This document shows, piece after piece, positions 37,774-47,500 of a stretch of DNA of 64,000 nt. The stretch comes from Marinibactrum halimedae (GTDB taxonomy: Bacteria; Pseudomonadota; Gammaproteobacteria; Pseudomonadales; Cellvibrionaceae). Every line of letters begins with the position of its first letter. Position 1 is the first letter of the stretch. The stretch spans positions 1 to 64,000 of the forward strand of contig NZ_JAJQVM010000025.1 of assembly GCF_021234875.1 (NCBI RefSeq). Reading direction: 5' to 3'. The position numbers and the translations under genes were made by a program. The notes beneath the pieces are model-generated. The model saw nothing but the letters and a program-made list of their open reading frames with translations. It searched no databases and was not told where the DNA came from.

Positions 37774-37860
37774 TACCACTGCTGAATAAGCAGCTAAGAA
37801 AATGTAGCTACATTTAAAGAGAAAAGAGATATCTTCACTGCCGAACAGGCAGCTTTACAA
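37774..37860 (+). ncRNA. Mini-CRISPR: crRNA-like guide RNA (CreR/CreA-like)
   Basis: Two degenerate I-F repeats, 37774-37801 and 37833-37860, each equal to the array repeat at 22 of 28 positions, flank a 31-nt spacer (37802-37832). They run opposite to the array and to all cas genes. The Cas6f stem is kept: CTGCT-GAATA-AGCAG in the first (C-G changed to T-A, compensatory) and CTGCC-GAACA-GGCAG in the second. The first ends in CTAAGAAA, the canonical I-F 5' handle of P. aeruginosa. The spacer begins ATGTAGCTACATTTAAAGAG and partly matches 37646-37676 and 37680-37710 next to CC PAMs. Same design as CreA/CreR RNAs known from other CRISPR types. Confidence 0.75.
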
Positions 37861-37884
37861 GCCCCTATTCTAGGGGCTTGTAAA
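37854..37884. other. Perfect 14-bp hairpin joining the mini-CRISPR and the cas2-3 stop
   Basis: TTTACAAGCCCCTA, loop TTC, TAGGGGCTTGTAAA. One arm is the last seven bases of the second degenerate repeat; the hairpin also holds the cas2-3 stop codon. No T-tract on either strand, so it is not a textbook terminator; it could form the 3' end of the guide RNA or stabilise the cas2-3 mRNA. Confidence 0.8.
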
Positions 37885-40800
37885 ACCCCATCACTGAACA
37901 GAATGCCCATTTCGCTTCATCGCTTAGCTCAGGTAGTGTCACACTACCAAAACGCACACTCAGGGCTTTTAAGTCGCTTTCGCTGTTGTCATACAACCGA
38001 TATAACGCCTCAAGGTAATCTACTGCTCCCCAAAAACTGACGCCATTGGCACACTGCACGGTATTAGCTTCATGAACAAACTGATAAGAACACGATTTCA
38101 ACTCACCATTAGAGTGCCAATAATGCATAACCGGGTCGCTCAGCTCATCGTCTATTACATACGCGTACTGCACATCTGGCGTCGAGTGTCGAAAAGGGGT
38201 TTGACGCTGTAATTCATATGTCCAATGGGCCGGGTGTTGCCACCAGCGTGCGGCATAAAGCGGCCTTTCTGCGTTCTCTAGTAACATTACTTTCAAATAA
38301 GCGTGCTCCAAATCCACTAGATTTTCTGTTGGGTATAAAGTTTCTCGCTCACATAATCGAGGTACGGAATTAATAACGCGGTATTGATCTTCATTCAATG
38401 CACTCGTTAATTGCTTCGATGACAACTGATAATAAGAAGATTCAAATCCTGGCCGCGAGAAAACAAAGGAGCCTCTCAAAGAAGAGGAGTTCGATGTATT
38501 TTCCAACCGAAGTGCTTTTACATTTTCATTAAACAAATGAATATTCGGAGAATTAGGAATATGAACACTGTGCCGCAATACTCGCCCCGCCAATTGAATA
38601 ATGGATCGCATTGAGGAAGGCTCGACCACCGCCCAGTCATAAGAGTGATCTCGACCCACCTCGGTTACGGGTGAGCCCAGCACAACAAAAATATGCTCAT
38701 CTTCAGGGTGCCGATCAATCGCCTCTTGAATACACGGATGAGACCAAACAGCATCGTCTTTCTTGCGATTGAGTACTGTATCTAACTGCTGCTCAAGCTT
38801 GGAACGATGCAATAACAAGAGCTGGCTGTGATAAACACAGTAATGAAGTTGCGTGCCTTTCGGCGGACTCAAACCAATCAACCGCTTTGCCACCGCCACT
38901 AGCGGATTAATATTGGCCATGCGTACCAACCCAATACTGAGTTTAGTTTTTTGGGTAGGGTGAACCACAAAGTGACGCTGATGCAACGCTAGAATACTGC
39001 GATAAATACGATTTGCGACTCGCTCAAATACTCCTGAATCGCCTTCGCTTGAAAGCGCATTATGATTCGGCATCTGCACAAGGTCGGAAACAGAAACAAT
39101 TTCAGCCAACCGTTGCGCTGGCGCCTTTTCTAAAAACTCGGCGCGCTTCTGAATAAAAGTTTGATGGCTCTGACAAAAATCATCTTTATTCTTAACCGTC
39201 ATCGCCTCACTGGAAAATTCATCAAACCAAGCGCAGGTAATCGAAGAAGCATTTTGTTGAGCAACTTCTCCCCGAGCACGATTAAACGCCATTCGCCCAG
39301 ATTGATACGCTAAAAATAAGGCTTCGACAATGGAAGGCGGCAGTGTTGCCGACGACAATACGATCTTGGCCCCTAGTAAACCGGCCCAATACACCAAACG
39401 AGATAACGCGGGTAAATCTTCCGCTGAAAAATCATCCGGCTCATCGAATACCACATCGGATGTGAGCAATCGCAACATCGGTGCAATATGTCGCCCGCCC
39501 TTGTACGACTCCGTTGCCGGCATTAAATGATCGATGGTGCTTACCAACACAGGCGCACTCACCAACTGATTGACCTTACCTTGTCGCCCCAACCATTGCC
39601 CCAAAATACCATCACCTACCGCACCTTCGTATTTCACATAAGTCGATTCATCAAACCACTCATTCGCCGATTCCGAACCGGGGCACTTTTCAATGGTATT
39701 ATTTTCGGAGGGCTTACTTTTAGCGTCTTTATCCTCAATTTTTTGCTTCGATTCTTCAGCCAAATTGTGCAATTGCAATACCGCCTGTGAACCAATTAAT
39801 ACCGCAAGGTCATCGTCATCTAACGATAAAAAATCACGATAGGCATCGCCAGTTTGCAAGGTTAAAGTTCGCAAACCCAATGCCACGGAAAATCGACACC
39901 CTAATTTTTCATCCGCCAAGCCATACATAATCTTAGCGTTAGCAAAAGTTTTTCCTTTACCAGTAGAGGCCATATTGAGTCCAAAAAAACCTTGCGTTGC
40001 CACCTGCTCCCTGAGATTTCTGGCTAAATCATAGGCTTTATTCTGCCAAAGAAATCGCTTATCCGTGACGCGTTTTTTCAAACTCGAATGACGTGTAATA
40101 GACGGTAACGATTGCCGTAAAAGGGGCAAAAATCGCACCCACTGCAAACTGGTTCGATACACACCCACCAAGTGTTCATCCAGTCGTTGATTAAGTGTTC
40201 GATTGGGTTGGGTGTTAGCAAATACTTTATATTGTTTATCTCGGTACAGTGTGCTCCAATATTTTTTCTCACTGGCCAACGAAGAAAAATGATGATCAGA
40301 CAGCATTAAACTCATCCGCGCCATATGCAAAGTAAAAACATCATTCATCCATGAAGAGGATTGATAAAAACTCGACCGTTTAAGGGCTCTTTCTGCCACT
40401 TTTCGCGCACGAGCGCACCATGCATGACTTTGCAACGGTGTACCTTTACTAAACTGCCATACCTTTTCAAACTCGTCTTCTTTCCATAATCGCGCCATTA
40501 ATTGTGGAGAAATCCAATTTGGCCGAAGTGCCTTCGTCAAGTAAGAATCCATATAATCGACAGACCGAGAATCACCGTTTGTTGGTGCTTTAGGTAAACG
40601 ATGATGAGTGAGAATCAACCACCCCACCGCCTGCGCCAACGGTGGTAATCGTTTAAAAGGGCTCGGTTGTGGCGTTTTGCCTCCATCGTCTTTTTTAAGA
40701 TGATCTAATAAATCCGCCTCGTCATGGGTAGTAATATTCGCCAGCGCTTCCAGCCAGTGCTGATCCAGCAACGTGCCAGACACTTTCGTGGTAAGACGCA

Positions 40801-41287
40801 ACACAAATGCCTCAAATAAGCGTAACGATACCCACTCATGCCGATAAGGCTCGGAGGTAAGTTGATACACTTTGGCTCTGAGTTTTTTCTGAAAAAGCAC
40901 ATTAGCCTTACCAAAATCATGAAATAAAGCGGCAATAGCGGCTAATAAAGCGATATCTTCTAAGGTGTGCCATTGATTTTCTGTATGGGCTCGTAAAATC
41001 AAGCGTTCAGTGGTGTTCGTGGGTACACGCCCTTGGTCATTAAACTTTGCTGCATTCCCAACTAACCAGAGCAGCTCCGTATTATTCTTCCCCCGTACCC
41101 AATGACAGGCCACCGCTGTGTTTCGCCTAGCCGTTTTACGCAATAGCTGCCTTAATGTTTTTAACCCTTCGTGAGTAATGGCGGTTTGCCAAACACGATC
41201 TCCACAGCGCTCTGCAAATTGATCGACAATACGTCGGGTTTCGAGCAAAGCACGCTTATTGCATTGAGAAACAATCAAAATATTCAT
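37865..41287 (-). CDS. cas2-3: Cas2-Cas3 fusion helicase-nuclease (type I-F)
   Basis: 1140 residues, typical of the I-F fusion. Residues ~1-90 are Cas2-like (MNILIVSQCNKRALLETRRI). The HD nuclease follows with LFHDFGKAN (HD at 123-124). The SF2 helicase has a Walker A-like STGKGKT near 441, the DEAD-like box VVFDEPDD near 615 and motif III VLSSATLPP near 645; motif VI appears as QLAGRVLRHS. It degrades DNA marked by the Csy complex and takes part in spacer acquisition with Cas1. Start overlaps the cas1 stop by 4 bp (ATGA). Its 3' end runs into the hairpin of the mini-CRISPR. Confidence 0.97.
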   Translation of the reverse strand: MNILIVSQCNKRALLETRRIVDQFAERCGDRVWQTAITHEGLKTLRQLLRKTARRNTAVACHWVRGKNNTELLWLVGNAAKFNDQGRVPTNTTERLILRAHTENQWHTLEDIALLAAIAALFHDFGKANVLFQKKLRAKVYQLTSEPYRHEWVSLRLFEAFVLRLTTKVSGTLLDQHWLEALANITTHDEADLLDHLKKDDGGKTPQPSPFKRLPPLAQAVGWLILTHHRLPKAPTNGDSRSVDYMDSYLTKALRPNWISPQLMARLWKEDEFEKVWQFSKGTPLQSHAWCARARKVAERALKRSSFYQSSSWMNDVFTLHMARMSLMLSDHHFSSLASEKKYWSTLYRDKQYKVFANTQPNRTLNQRLDEHLVGVYRTSLQWVRFLPLLRQSLPSITRHSSLKKRVTDKRFLWQNKAYDLARNLREQVATQGFFGLNMASTGKGKTFANAKIMYGLADEKLGCRFSVALGLRTLTLQTGDAYRDFLSLDDDDLAVLIGSQAVLQLHNLAEESKQKIEDKDAKSKPSENNTIEKCPGSESANEWFDESTYVKYEGAVGDGILGQWLGRQGKVNQLVSAPVLVSTIDHLMPATESYKGGRHIAPMLRLLTSDVVFDEPDDFSAEDLPALSRLVYWAGLLGAKIVLSSATLPPSIVEALFLAYQSGRMAFNRARGEVAQQNASSITCAWFDEFSSEAMTVKNKDDFCQSHQTFIQKRAEFLEKAPAQRLAEIVSVSDLVQMPNHNALSSEGDSGVFERVANRIYRSILALHQRHFVVHPTQKTKLSIGLVRMANINPLVAVAKRLIGLSPPKGTQLHYCVYHSQLLLLHRSKLEQQLDTVLNRKKDDAVWSHPCIQEAIDRHPEDEHIFVVLGSPVTEVGRDHSYDWAVVEPSSMRSIIQLAGRVLRHSVHIPNSPNIHLFNENVKALRLENTSNSSSLRGSFVFSRPGFESSYYQLSSKQLTSALNEDQYRVINSVPRLCERETLYPTENLVDLEHAYLKVMLLENAERPLYAARWWQHPAHWTYELQRQTPFRHSTPDVQYAYVIDDELSDPVMHYWHSNGELKSCSYQFVHEANTVQCANGVSFWGAVDYLEALYRLYDNSESDLKALSVRFGSVTLPELSDEAKWAFCSVMGFYKPLE

Positions 41288-42255
41288 GATGTTTCACCGC
41301 TCATATCAGCGGCGAGCGATTTTAATTCGTCAATCATAAAATCCAACGCATCTGTTTTACGAAAATGCTGTAAACACTTTTGACGAAATTGATTATCTTC
41401 ATCACCAGAGAGGGCACTCATAAATGCCTGAGGTAAAATTAATGCATCTTTAATTAAATCGGCCACATCAAACACCAAACCACCACGTCGCGTTTTGCCA
41501 TGCAAAATGGCAAACCCATGAGGAATACCTAACACCCAAGTGGCTGTGGCCGCCAACCCATAGGCAAGATAATTACCGTGATCCAACAATCGATTAGCAG
41601 GGTCAATTCCCCGTTGTTGACGCGTAAAATCGTTATATTCCACAGCTTGCGCCGCTAATTTATACAATTGTTTTGTACAACGGCCTTCGTTGGCTAATAG
41701 CTCTGTAACAGAGAGCGCTTCCTGAATATTCTTTGTCGTTGTTTGAATGATGCGATCTAACGATTCCCTTTCAAACAAAAATGAACTGCGGTCAATAACA
41801 CCACTCTCGCACCATTGCTTTTTTAAAAAAGTGAGTCGACCTATTTGCAATCGTTTTGCGGCTTCCAAGCGTTTGTCTTCATCAAACCAAAATTTTGCCC
41901 ATTGCTGCACATACTCGGTTGGGCGATATTCACTTTGTGGGGTTAACCAAGAGATCGGCATTTCACATTCATTCGCGGAAAACAAAGGGGTTCCCCCACC
42001 CCCGCAAAACCCAACCAATACTCCTGCTTTAGCCAATTCCCGCATTGCCGCCTGCGTAATGGATGTACCGGTGCCCAGCAAAATAGACGTCGTATTGGCA
42101 ATAGGAATATTCCAATACAGTTCGTTTTTTCCTTGCTCAGTTAAATATTCAACACGCCCGCTATTTACCAATACTCGACAATGCTCCAAGTAATATAAAT
42201 TGGCTCGTTTTGAATGCAAAATGGTTTTTAAATCGGAAGGAGAAAAAGGTTCCAT
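41284..42255 (-). CDS. cas1: CRISPR integrase Cas1 (type I-F)
   Basis: 323 residues, normal I-F length. N-terminal beta domain (RVLVNSGRVEYLTEQ), conserved GTGTSITQAAMRELAKAGVLVGFCGGGG, and the catalytic region HGFAILHGKTRRGGLVFDVADL near residues 245-267 with the metal-binding His and Asp. It integrates spacers at the leader end with the Cas2 part of Cas2-3. First gene of the cas1-cas2-3 unit, which is separated from the csy operon by the mini-CRISPR. Confidence 0.97.
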   Translation of the reverse strand: MEPFSPSDLKTILHSKRANLYYLEHCRVLVNSGRVEYLTEQGKNELYWNIPIANTTSILLGTGTSITQAAMRELAKAGVLVGFCGGGGTPLFSANECEMPISWLTPQSEYRPTEYVQQWAKFWFDEDKRLEAAKRLQIGRLTFLKKQWCESGVIDRSSFLFERESLDRIIQTTTKNIQEALSVTELLANEGRCTKQLYKLAAQAVEYNDFTRQQRGIDPANRLLDHGNYLAYGLAATATWVLGIPHGFAILHGKTRRGGLVFDVADLIKDALILPQAFMSALSGDEDNQFRQKCLQHFRKTDALDFMIDELKSLAADMSGETS

Positions 42256-42601
42256 ATCACTCTCTTAAAATATTCAACCACCAATAGAAAGAAAATAATA
42301 TTACGCCATAAAGACATATTTAAAAATATGAGCCTTTATTTTGGCACACATAATTGATTGAAATTTTATGCGCCACTAAAATATAAACTTCTATCACACT
42401 GACGAAAGGAGGAAAAATCGAAAGAAGAAAAAAGATATTCCGAGTGGAGAGTAAAACTGGGGGAAAGTATTGAAGGCAGAAAATGCAAAAAATAATATTT
42501 CAAACCACGACCAAACCAGCATCCATGCGATAATCCTCCATTTTTAATGGCGCCACCTTCAAAACGCCAACCTTTAAACTAAAATATTGTCAGTTGAACA
42601 T
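42256..42601. other. 346-bp region upstream of cas1
   Basis: AT-rich. It contains the palindrome CATATTTAAAAATATG (42315-42330), 60 bp upstream of the cas1 start, an operator candidate. I found no strong -35/-10 pair and no convincing target for the mini-CRISPR spacer here, suggesting cas1-cas2-3 is controlled separately. Confidence 0.4.
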
Positions 42602-43798
42602 CTACTCCATAACATCAAAATAAATCGTCGATTTCGCTCTGTCTCGATTATTAATGCCTGTAAACAATACGTCTGGCGTTCCGTTTCCGTTAATATCGGC
42701 AACATCAATCGTCCCCCTCTCAAGCCCCTCGAAAGAAACTCGGTTATAAGGAGTGAAAATGCCTCTGCCGTTATTTAAATAAAGAAAAGTCTGACTCGCA
42801 CCGCGCTCATTACGCCCCATTTGCAGAAGATCTAAATCATCGTCGTTATCAACATCCGCAAAGGTAACATCCCCATACACTAATTGAGCAATATTACCAT
42901 TGAAAACACGTCGAAAATTTCCTAAGCCATCGTTAGTGTAAAGCACTGTTGTATGATTATTATTGATATCCAATCCCGACACAACAATATCAAGGTCGCC
43001 ATCACCATCAATATCACCACTGTCCATTACCGCGAAACTCACGGGCTCAAAAGCACGCTCATTTTCTACAGAATATCTTCCCATACGATTCTCATAAAAT
43101 TGCCCAACAATATCGTCCGCACTCGCACCAAGGGCTCGCAACCCTGCAAGGAGAATATCTTCGTCACCATCAGAATCAAAATCCCCAAATAATGCATCCC
43201 CATTCACGCCATCAAAAAAGGAATCGGTAACCAGCGAATATTTCCCTGAACCATCATTTTCGTAAAGCTGTGTGCGTCTGTCTGGGAATCCGTAAATACC
43301 GAAAACCAAAACATCAAAATCTCCATCCCCATCATAATCACCCAATCGCATTTTAGAGGCAGTTGGCAGACGAATAAATCGATTATCCTGGGCAGTAAAT
43401 TCACCTTCCCCATCACCAAGGAAAGCATTAATAATGCTTCGAAACCGAATAGACCTTGCACTCATGAATACATCAATAAGTCCATCATTATTCAAGTCTT
43501 CTGCTTCGATGGTGGCAAACCACGTAACAGGAATATTCTCAGATGCATTCGCTGTAAAAGTACCACTGCCGTTATTTTTGTAAACAATCGTATCTGAATG
43601 CAATTCATCTTTCCTGCCTGCAATAATTAAATCGAGGTCACCATCCCCATCGATATCGGCAATAGCAGCACCAGAACTATAACGGCCATCTAACTCCACT
43701 TTATTGATTACTTGCGCATTAACCGACACCGACAGAGTTATTGATATTACTGCCGCAACAGAAAGAGAAAAAGTATCAAAACATTTTTGCTTATTCAT
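42602..43798 (-). CDS. Secreted FG-GAP/VCBS repeat protein
   Basis: 398 residues with a signal peptide (to about SVSVNAQ). The rest is seven or so repeats of about 50 residues, each with a D-x-D-x-D-G-D calcium-type loop (DIDGDGDLDLI, DYDGDGDFDVLVFG, DFDSDGDEDILLAG, DVDNDDDLDLLQMG) as in integrin-like beta-propellers. The whole protein is probably one seven-bladed propeller. No catalytic domain. Such proteins bind partners or surfaces. The neighbouring RHS toxin gene and the SpvB protein (which contains the same repeats) hint at a shared habit, not a proven link. Confidence 0.85.
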   Translation of the reverse strand: MNKQKCFDTFSLSVAAVISITLSVSVNAQVINKVELDGRYSSGAAIADIDGDGDLDLIIAGRKDELHSDTIVYKNNGSGTFTANASENIPVTWFATIEAEDLNNDGLIDVFMSARSIRFRSIINAFLGDGEGEFTAQDNRFIRLPTASKMRLGDYDGDGDFDVLVFGIYGFPDRRTQLYENDGSGKYSLVTDSFFDGVNGDALFGDFDSDGDEDILLAGLRALGASADDIVGQFYENRMGRYSVENERAFEPVSFAVMDSGDIDGDGDLDIVVSGLDINNNHTTVLYTNDGLGNFRRVFNGNIAQLVYGDVTFADVDNDDDLDLLQMGRNERGASQTFLYLNNGRGIFTPYNRVSFEGLERGTIDVADINGNGTPDVLFTGINNRDRAKSTIYFDVME

Positions 43799-44541
43799 AA
43801 AAACACCCCCTTAAATTAAGTATTGAAAATATCAATGTACAGCAACAAAAAAGTCACAAAGCTGTGACACTCATTACCAAGGACATCCAAGAGGCACTTC
43901 ACGATTGAACTAGAAAAATACACTTTGATGCCATTGACACCAAAGTAAGCCATCAACACTTGTAATAGAAATTTTATGAGACATTACTGCTCTACCCAAC
44001 AAAATTACATTGTTTGATTTTGAGCAGTACGGGTTTTAAGAGTAGGATTTAAATTTTTAATGCGCAAATAAAAACGGTAAAAATAACAACAAATCACTCT
44101 CATACAATACAATATCAATACCCAAGCCACATCTATACGCCCTTCAGGCATAACACTTCGCATGAGGCCCACTAAAGAAATCTTCAGATTTCTTTACATA
44201 ACTTATCAAAATGGTTTCTTTTTAGTCTACGTACTTTAACTTGACCACTTTGCAACCACCTTGGCGTGAATAGCCATGTTGCTTCTAAACTTCTCTCTTT
44301 TTTTAGTTTAAAAAATAATCAAAAAAGAAAACCCCCGCCCGCCTGTTCTCAAATGAATTAATCGCTTGAAAAATCCATGGCGCTCAGAGTCTTTTCTTGG
44401 TTGATCTTATCGATCTTTTTGTGTACAAAACCGCCCCTGATTAAATATACATTCACAATACCAGCCTGAGCATACTCTTCGTGTATGCTCGACTTGATGG
44501 GTGGGAAGGGTTTATTACGGATAGCGTAGGGTTTTCTTTTT
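43799..44541. other. 743-bp intergenic region upstream of the RHS gene
   Basis: AT-rich and without a convincing gene; a 74-codon minus frame at 44358-44582 overlaps the RHS start and is rejected. It contains two hairpins: AAAGAAATC-TTCA-GATTTCTTT at 44174-44195, and GAGCATAC-TCTTCGT-GTATGCTC at 44468-44490, the latter in the probable RHS leader 52 bp before the start codon. Confidence 0.45.
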
Positions 44542-47500
44542 ATGAAACGACTTTTTTTATTTTTCTCGATGATGATGTTCATCGGGTTATCGGGCCATAT
44601 CAGTGCCGATACTAACCGAATTGAGCCGATAGAAATTTATTCGATTATTGGAGATAGTACTCAACATTTTAGCATTGATGAACTAATTGCTCACCGAAAT
44701 GCCAATGATCAAACAAACTTTGATGCTTGTATGCAACGTCATAGTGGCAATACAGATGGAGATTGGGGTTGCAACTGGTATCGTCTTGAAAATTACTGGG
44801 CAACAGAAGGCGCTAGAATTATCAACGGAAAAGCAGTTGAGTATGACTTATATGGCCATCATGGAACAATTTACAATAAACGAGAAAATTTCGAAATAGA
44901 ATGGGGACGCCTTGGTATTCGGCATTGGAATGTTTGCCCCGAAGGGTTCTCAAAAGTTACCGAACAAAATGATGATGATAGTCGGACACAATGGTGCGAA
45001 CGCCAAGAGTATCAATCGTGCCGAATGGGTAACCCTATTGACGTGGCCTCTGGTGATAAATACGAATTCGAAACGGATTATCAATCAAAAACCGGTTTAT
45101 TAAATTTACAGCGTTCTTATCGTAATCAGCATCAAGGGTGGAATTTTAAAACCGAGCCTCGTTTAGTATTAAGCCGTTTTGCCAATGAATCTGATGCTCT
45201 TTCATACTGTACGACGTATGTAACTACTGAGTACGATTTAAGTACACCTGAAATTTATGACATAGTCAGAGTTCCCAGAAAAATCTGCCGTTCCTATTAT
45301 TTAGGAGAGTCGATTTACGTTTGGTTAAATGGGGAATTTATCAACTTCCAAAAACAAGGAAATAGTTATAAGCCACAAGGTGGCCACAATGGTCGTTTAG
45401 AAGTTAAACCCATTAGCATTGATGCCGAACCGAATGCCGAATGGCTACTTAATCACCGCAACGGTAACCGCACCTATTTTGATGAAAAAGGCTTTCCGTT
45501 AGCAACCTATGAATTAAATGGTGGCTTCGTAAAATACCAATACGAAAATCGTTTATTAAAACAAAAAACTGATCACACAGGCCGCTCGCTGGTTTACCAC
45601 TACAGCCAACATCGTCAATTAAAGCAAGTCCAGCTACCCACCGGGGGTTTTATTCATTACCGTTACGTTGGAGAAGACGAAAGTGCGGTAAATTACAGCT
45701 TAATTGATACCGTAACATGGCCAGATGGCAAATCAATTCGTTATACCTACAATGAACCAGACTTTGGTGGCGACCCCAGCAATACTGATCGGGCTCGTTA
45801 CCTTACGGGTAAATTTGATTCTTTCGGTAATCGTATTGGCACTTATTACTATAACTCTTCGAATAGTCGAGCTATCTCCACCGAGGGATTTAATGGTGCA
45901 AATAAAATTTCTATTTCTGGTTTAACCGGTACATCTAGAAGTTACACCATTCAGAATAGCTTAGGGCTTTCAGAAAGATGGTCTTTTAATTCGGCCCTAG
46001 AAGATGGCACCCGTCGTTTAACAGAAAAACGCGTGCCCGCCACTGATGCGAGTATCAGTAACTCACGAACCCACACCCGCTACACCTACGACACCGAAGG
46101 CCGCATCACAAAAAAAACCGATGCTAACGGCAATATCTCAGAATACGCGTATCACTCCATTCACGGCTTTGAACAAACTCGCGTTGAGGGGTTGCCCCCA
46201 CGTAGCCGAGGCACGTTTTTAGGCCGTGTCACTTTACCCGCAGGCGCCGTAAAAACCACCACCCAATGGGATTTGAATTTATTAAAACCCACTGCGGTGG
46301 CCGCGCCGGGGGTGATGACCACTTACGTCTACAATGGTCAGCCAGACCCCTTTAACAATAACGACATCGCCTCATGCAGCCCCGCCCCATTTGGGGATGA
46401 AGTGTTGCCGTTATTGTGCCGTGAGGTACAACAAGCAACACAAGACCTAAATGGCGAAAATGCCTTTGATGCTGAACTTGACCCTGCCACTGCCGCGCGC
46501 GAATGGGTATTTACGTATGATGCCTTGGGCAACCCGTTAACTCGCACACGCACTTTTGATAACGCCACCACCACTTACACTTATTACGACACCGCCAGCG
46601 CGACTCATAAGGCGGGAGATTTACAACAAATGCGCAACGCCCTTGGGCACACAGTGGACTACCTGGAATACGATGCCCACGGCAACGTGACATTGCTGCA
46701 AGATGAAAACGGCATTCAACATCGTTTTATGTACGATGCGGTGCAGCGTTTAACGCATGTGATAACGGCCGTCGATACCGAGCTTGAAAACACCACTGAA
46801 TATCAATACGACCTCAACGGTAATTTAATTACTGCGATTCAGCCCAGCGGCGCCATCATTCATTACGAATACGACCCCAACCGTCGTTTAACGGCGATGG
46901 CCGATGGCGACGGCAATCGCATCGAATTAACGTTAGATACCGAAGGCAATATTCTTGAACAAACCATTCAAGATCACTCTAGCACTTTGCATTATCGCCA
47001 CACTCAAGTGTTCGATGGGTTAAGCCGTTTAATGACCACGACGGGCAACCACGGCCAAAGTACCGATATTCGTTATGATGGCAATAACAACCCCGTTGAA
47101 AATACCAACGCCAAAGCGCATACCACGGCCCAAGCGTTTGATGCCTTAAATCGCCTTCAAAAAACCACCGACGCCGACGGCGGTGAAATTACGTATTCTT
47201 ACGACGCGCAAGATCGCATCACCAGCGTGACCGATCAGCGTGGCTTAAAAACCGAATACCGCTACAACGGCTTTGGCGATTTAATTGAATTAATCAGCCC
47301 CGATACCGGCACCACGGTTTTTGAGTACGATAACGCTGGCAATCAAATCGCAGAAACCAACGCCAACGGCATTCGCACCGAATATCGTTACGATGCATTA
47401 AATCGTTTAACCGATATTCTTTACCCCAGTGATGCTAGCCAAAATATTATCTACCGTTATGATCAAACCGAAAACGGTAACCTTGGCATCGGCCAATTAA

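Noticed and set aside
37802..37813. The palindrome ATGTAGCTACAT as a protein operator
   Set aside because: It forms the start of the spacer in the mini-CRISPR and its PAM-linked partial matches explain it better; a dual role cannot be excluded.
29498..42255. A CRISPR-associated Tn7-like transposon (type I-F3)
   Set aside because: cas1 and cas2-3 are present and intact, csy1 and csy2 are not fused, and no tnsA/B/C or tniQ gene is visible, so it is a standard defence-type I-F1 locus.
42308..42340. A possible further target of the mini-CRISPR spacer upstream of cas1 (CC then ATAAAGACATATTTAAA)
   Set aside because: Only 12 of the first 17 positions match, and four of the seed positions (3, 4, 7, 8) do not; such AT-rich similarity is expected by chance.
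44358..44582. A 74-codon minus-strand frame overlapping the RHS start
   Set aside because: It lies in the RHS promoter region and signal peptide in antisense, with no supporting features.
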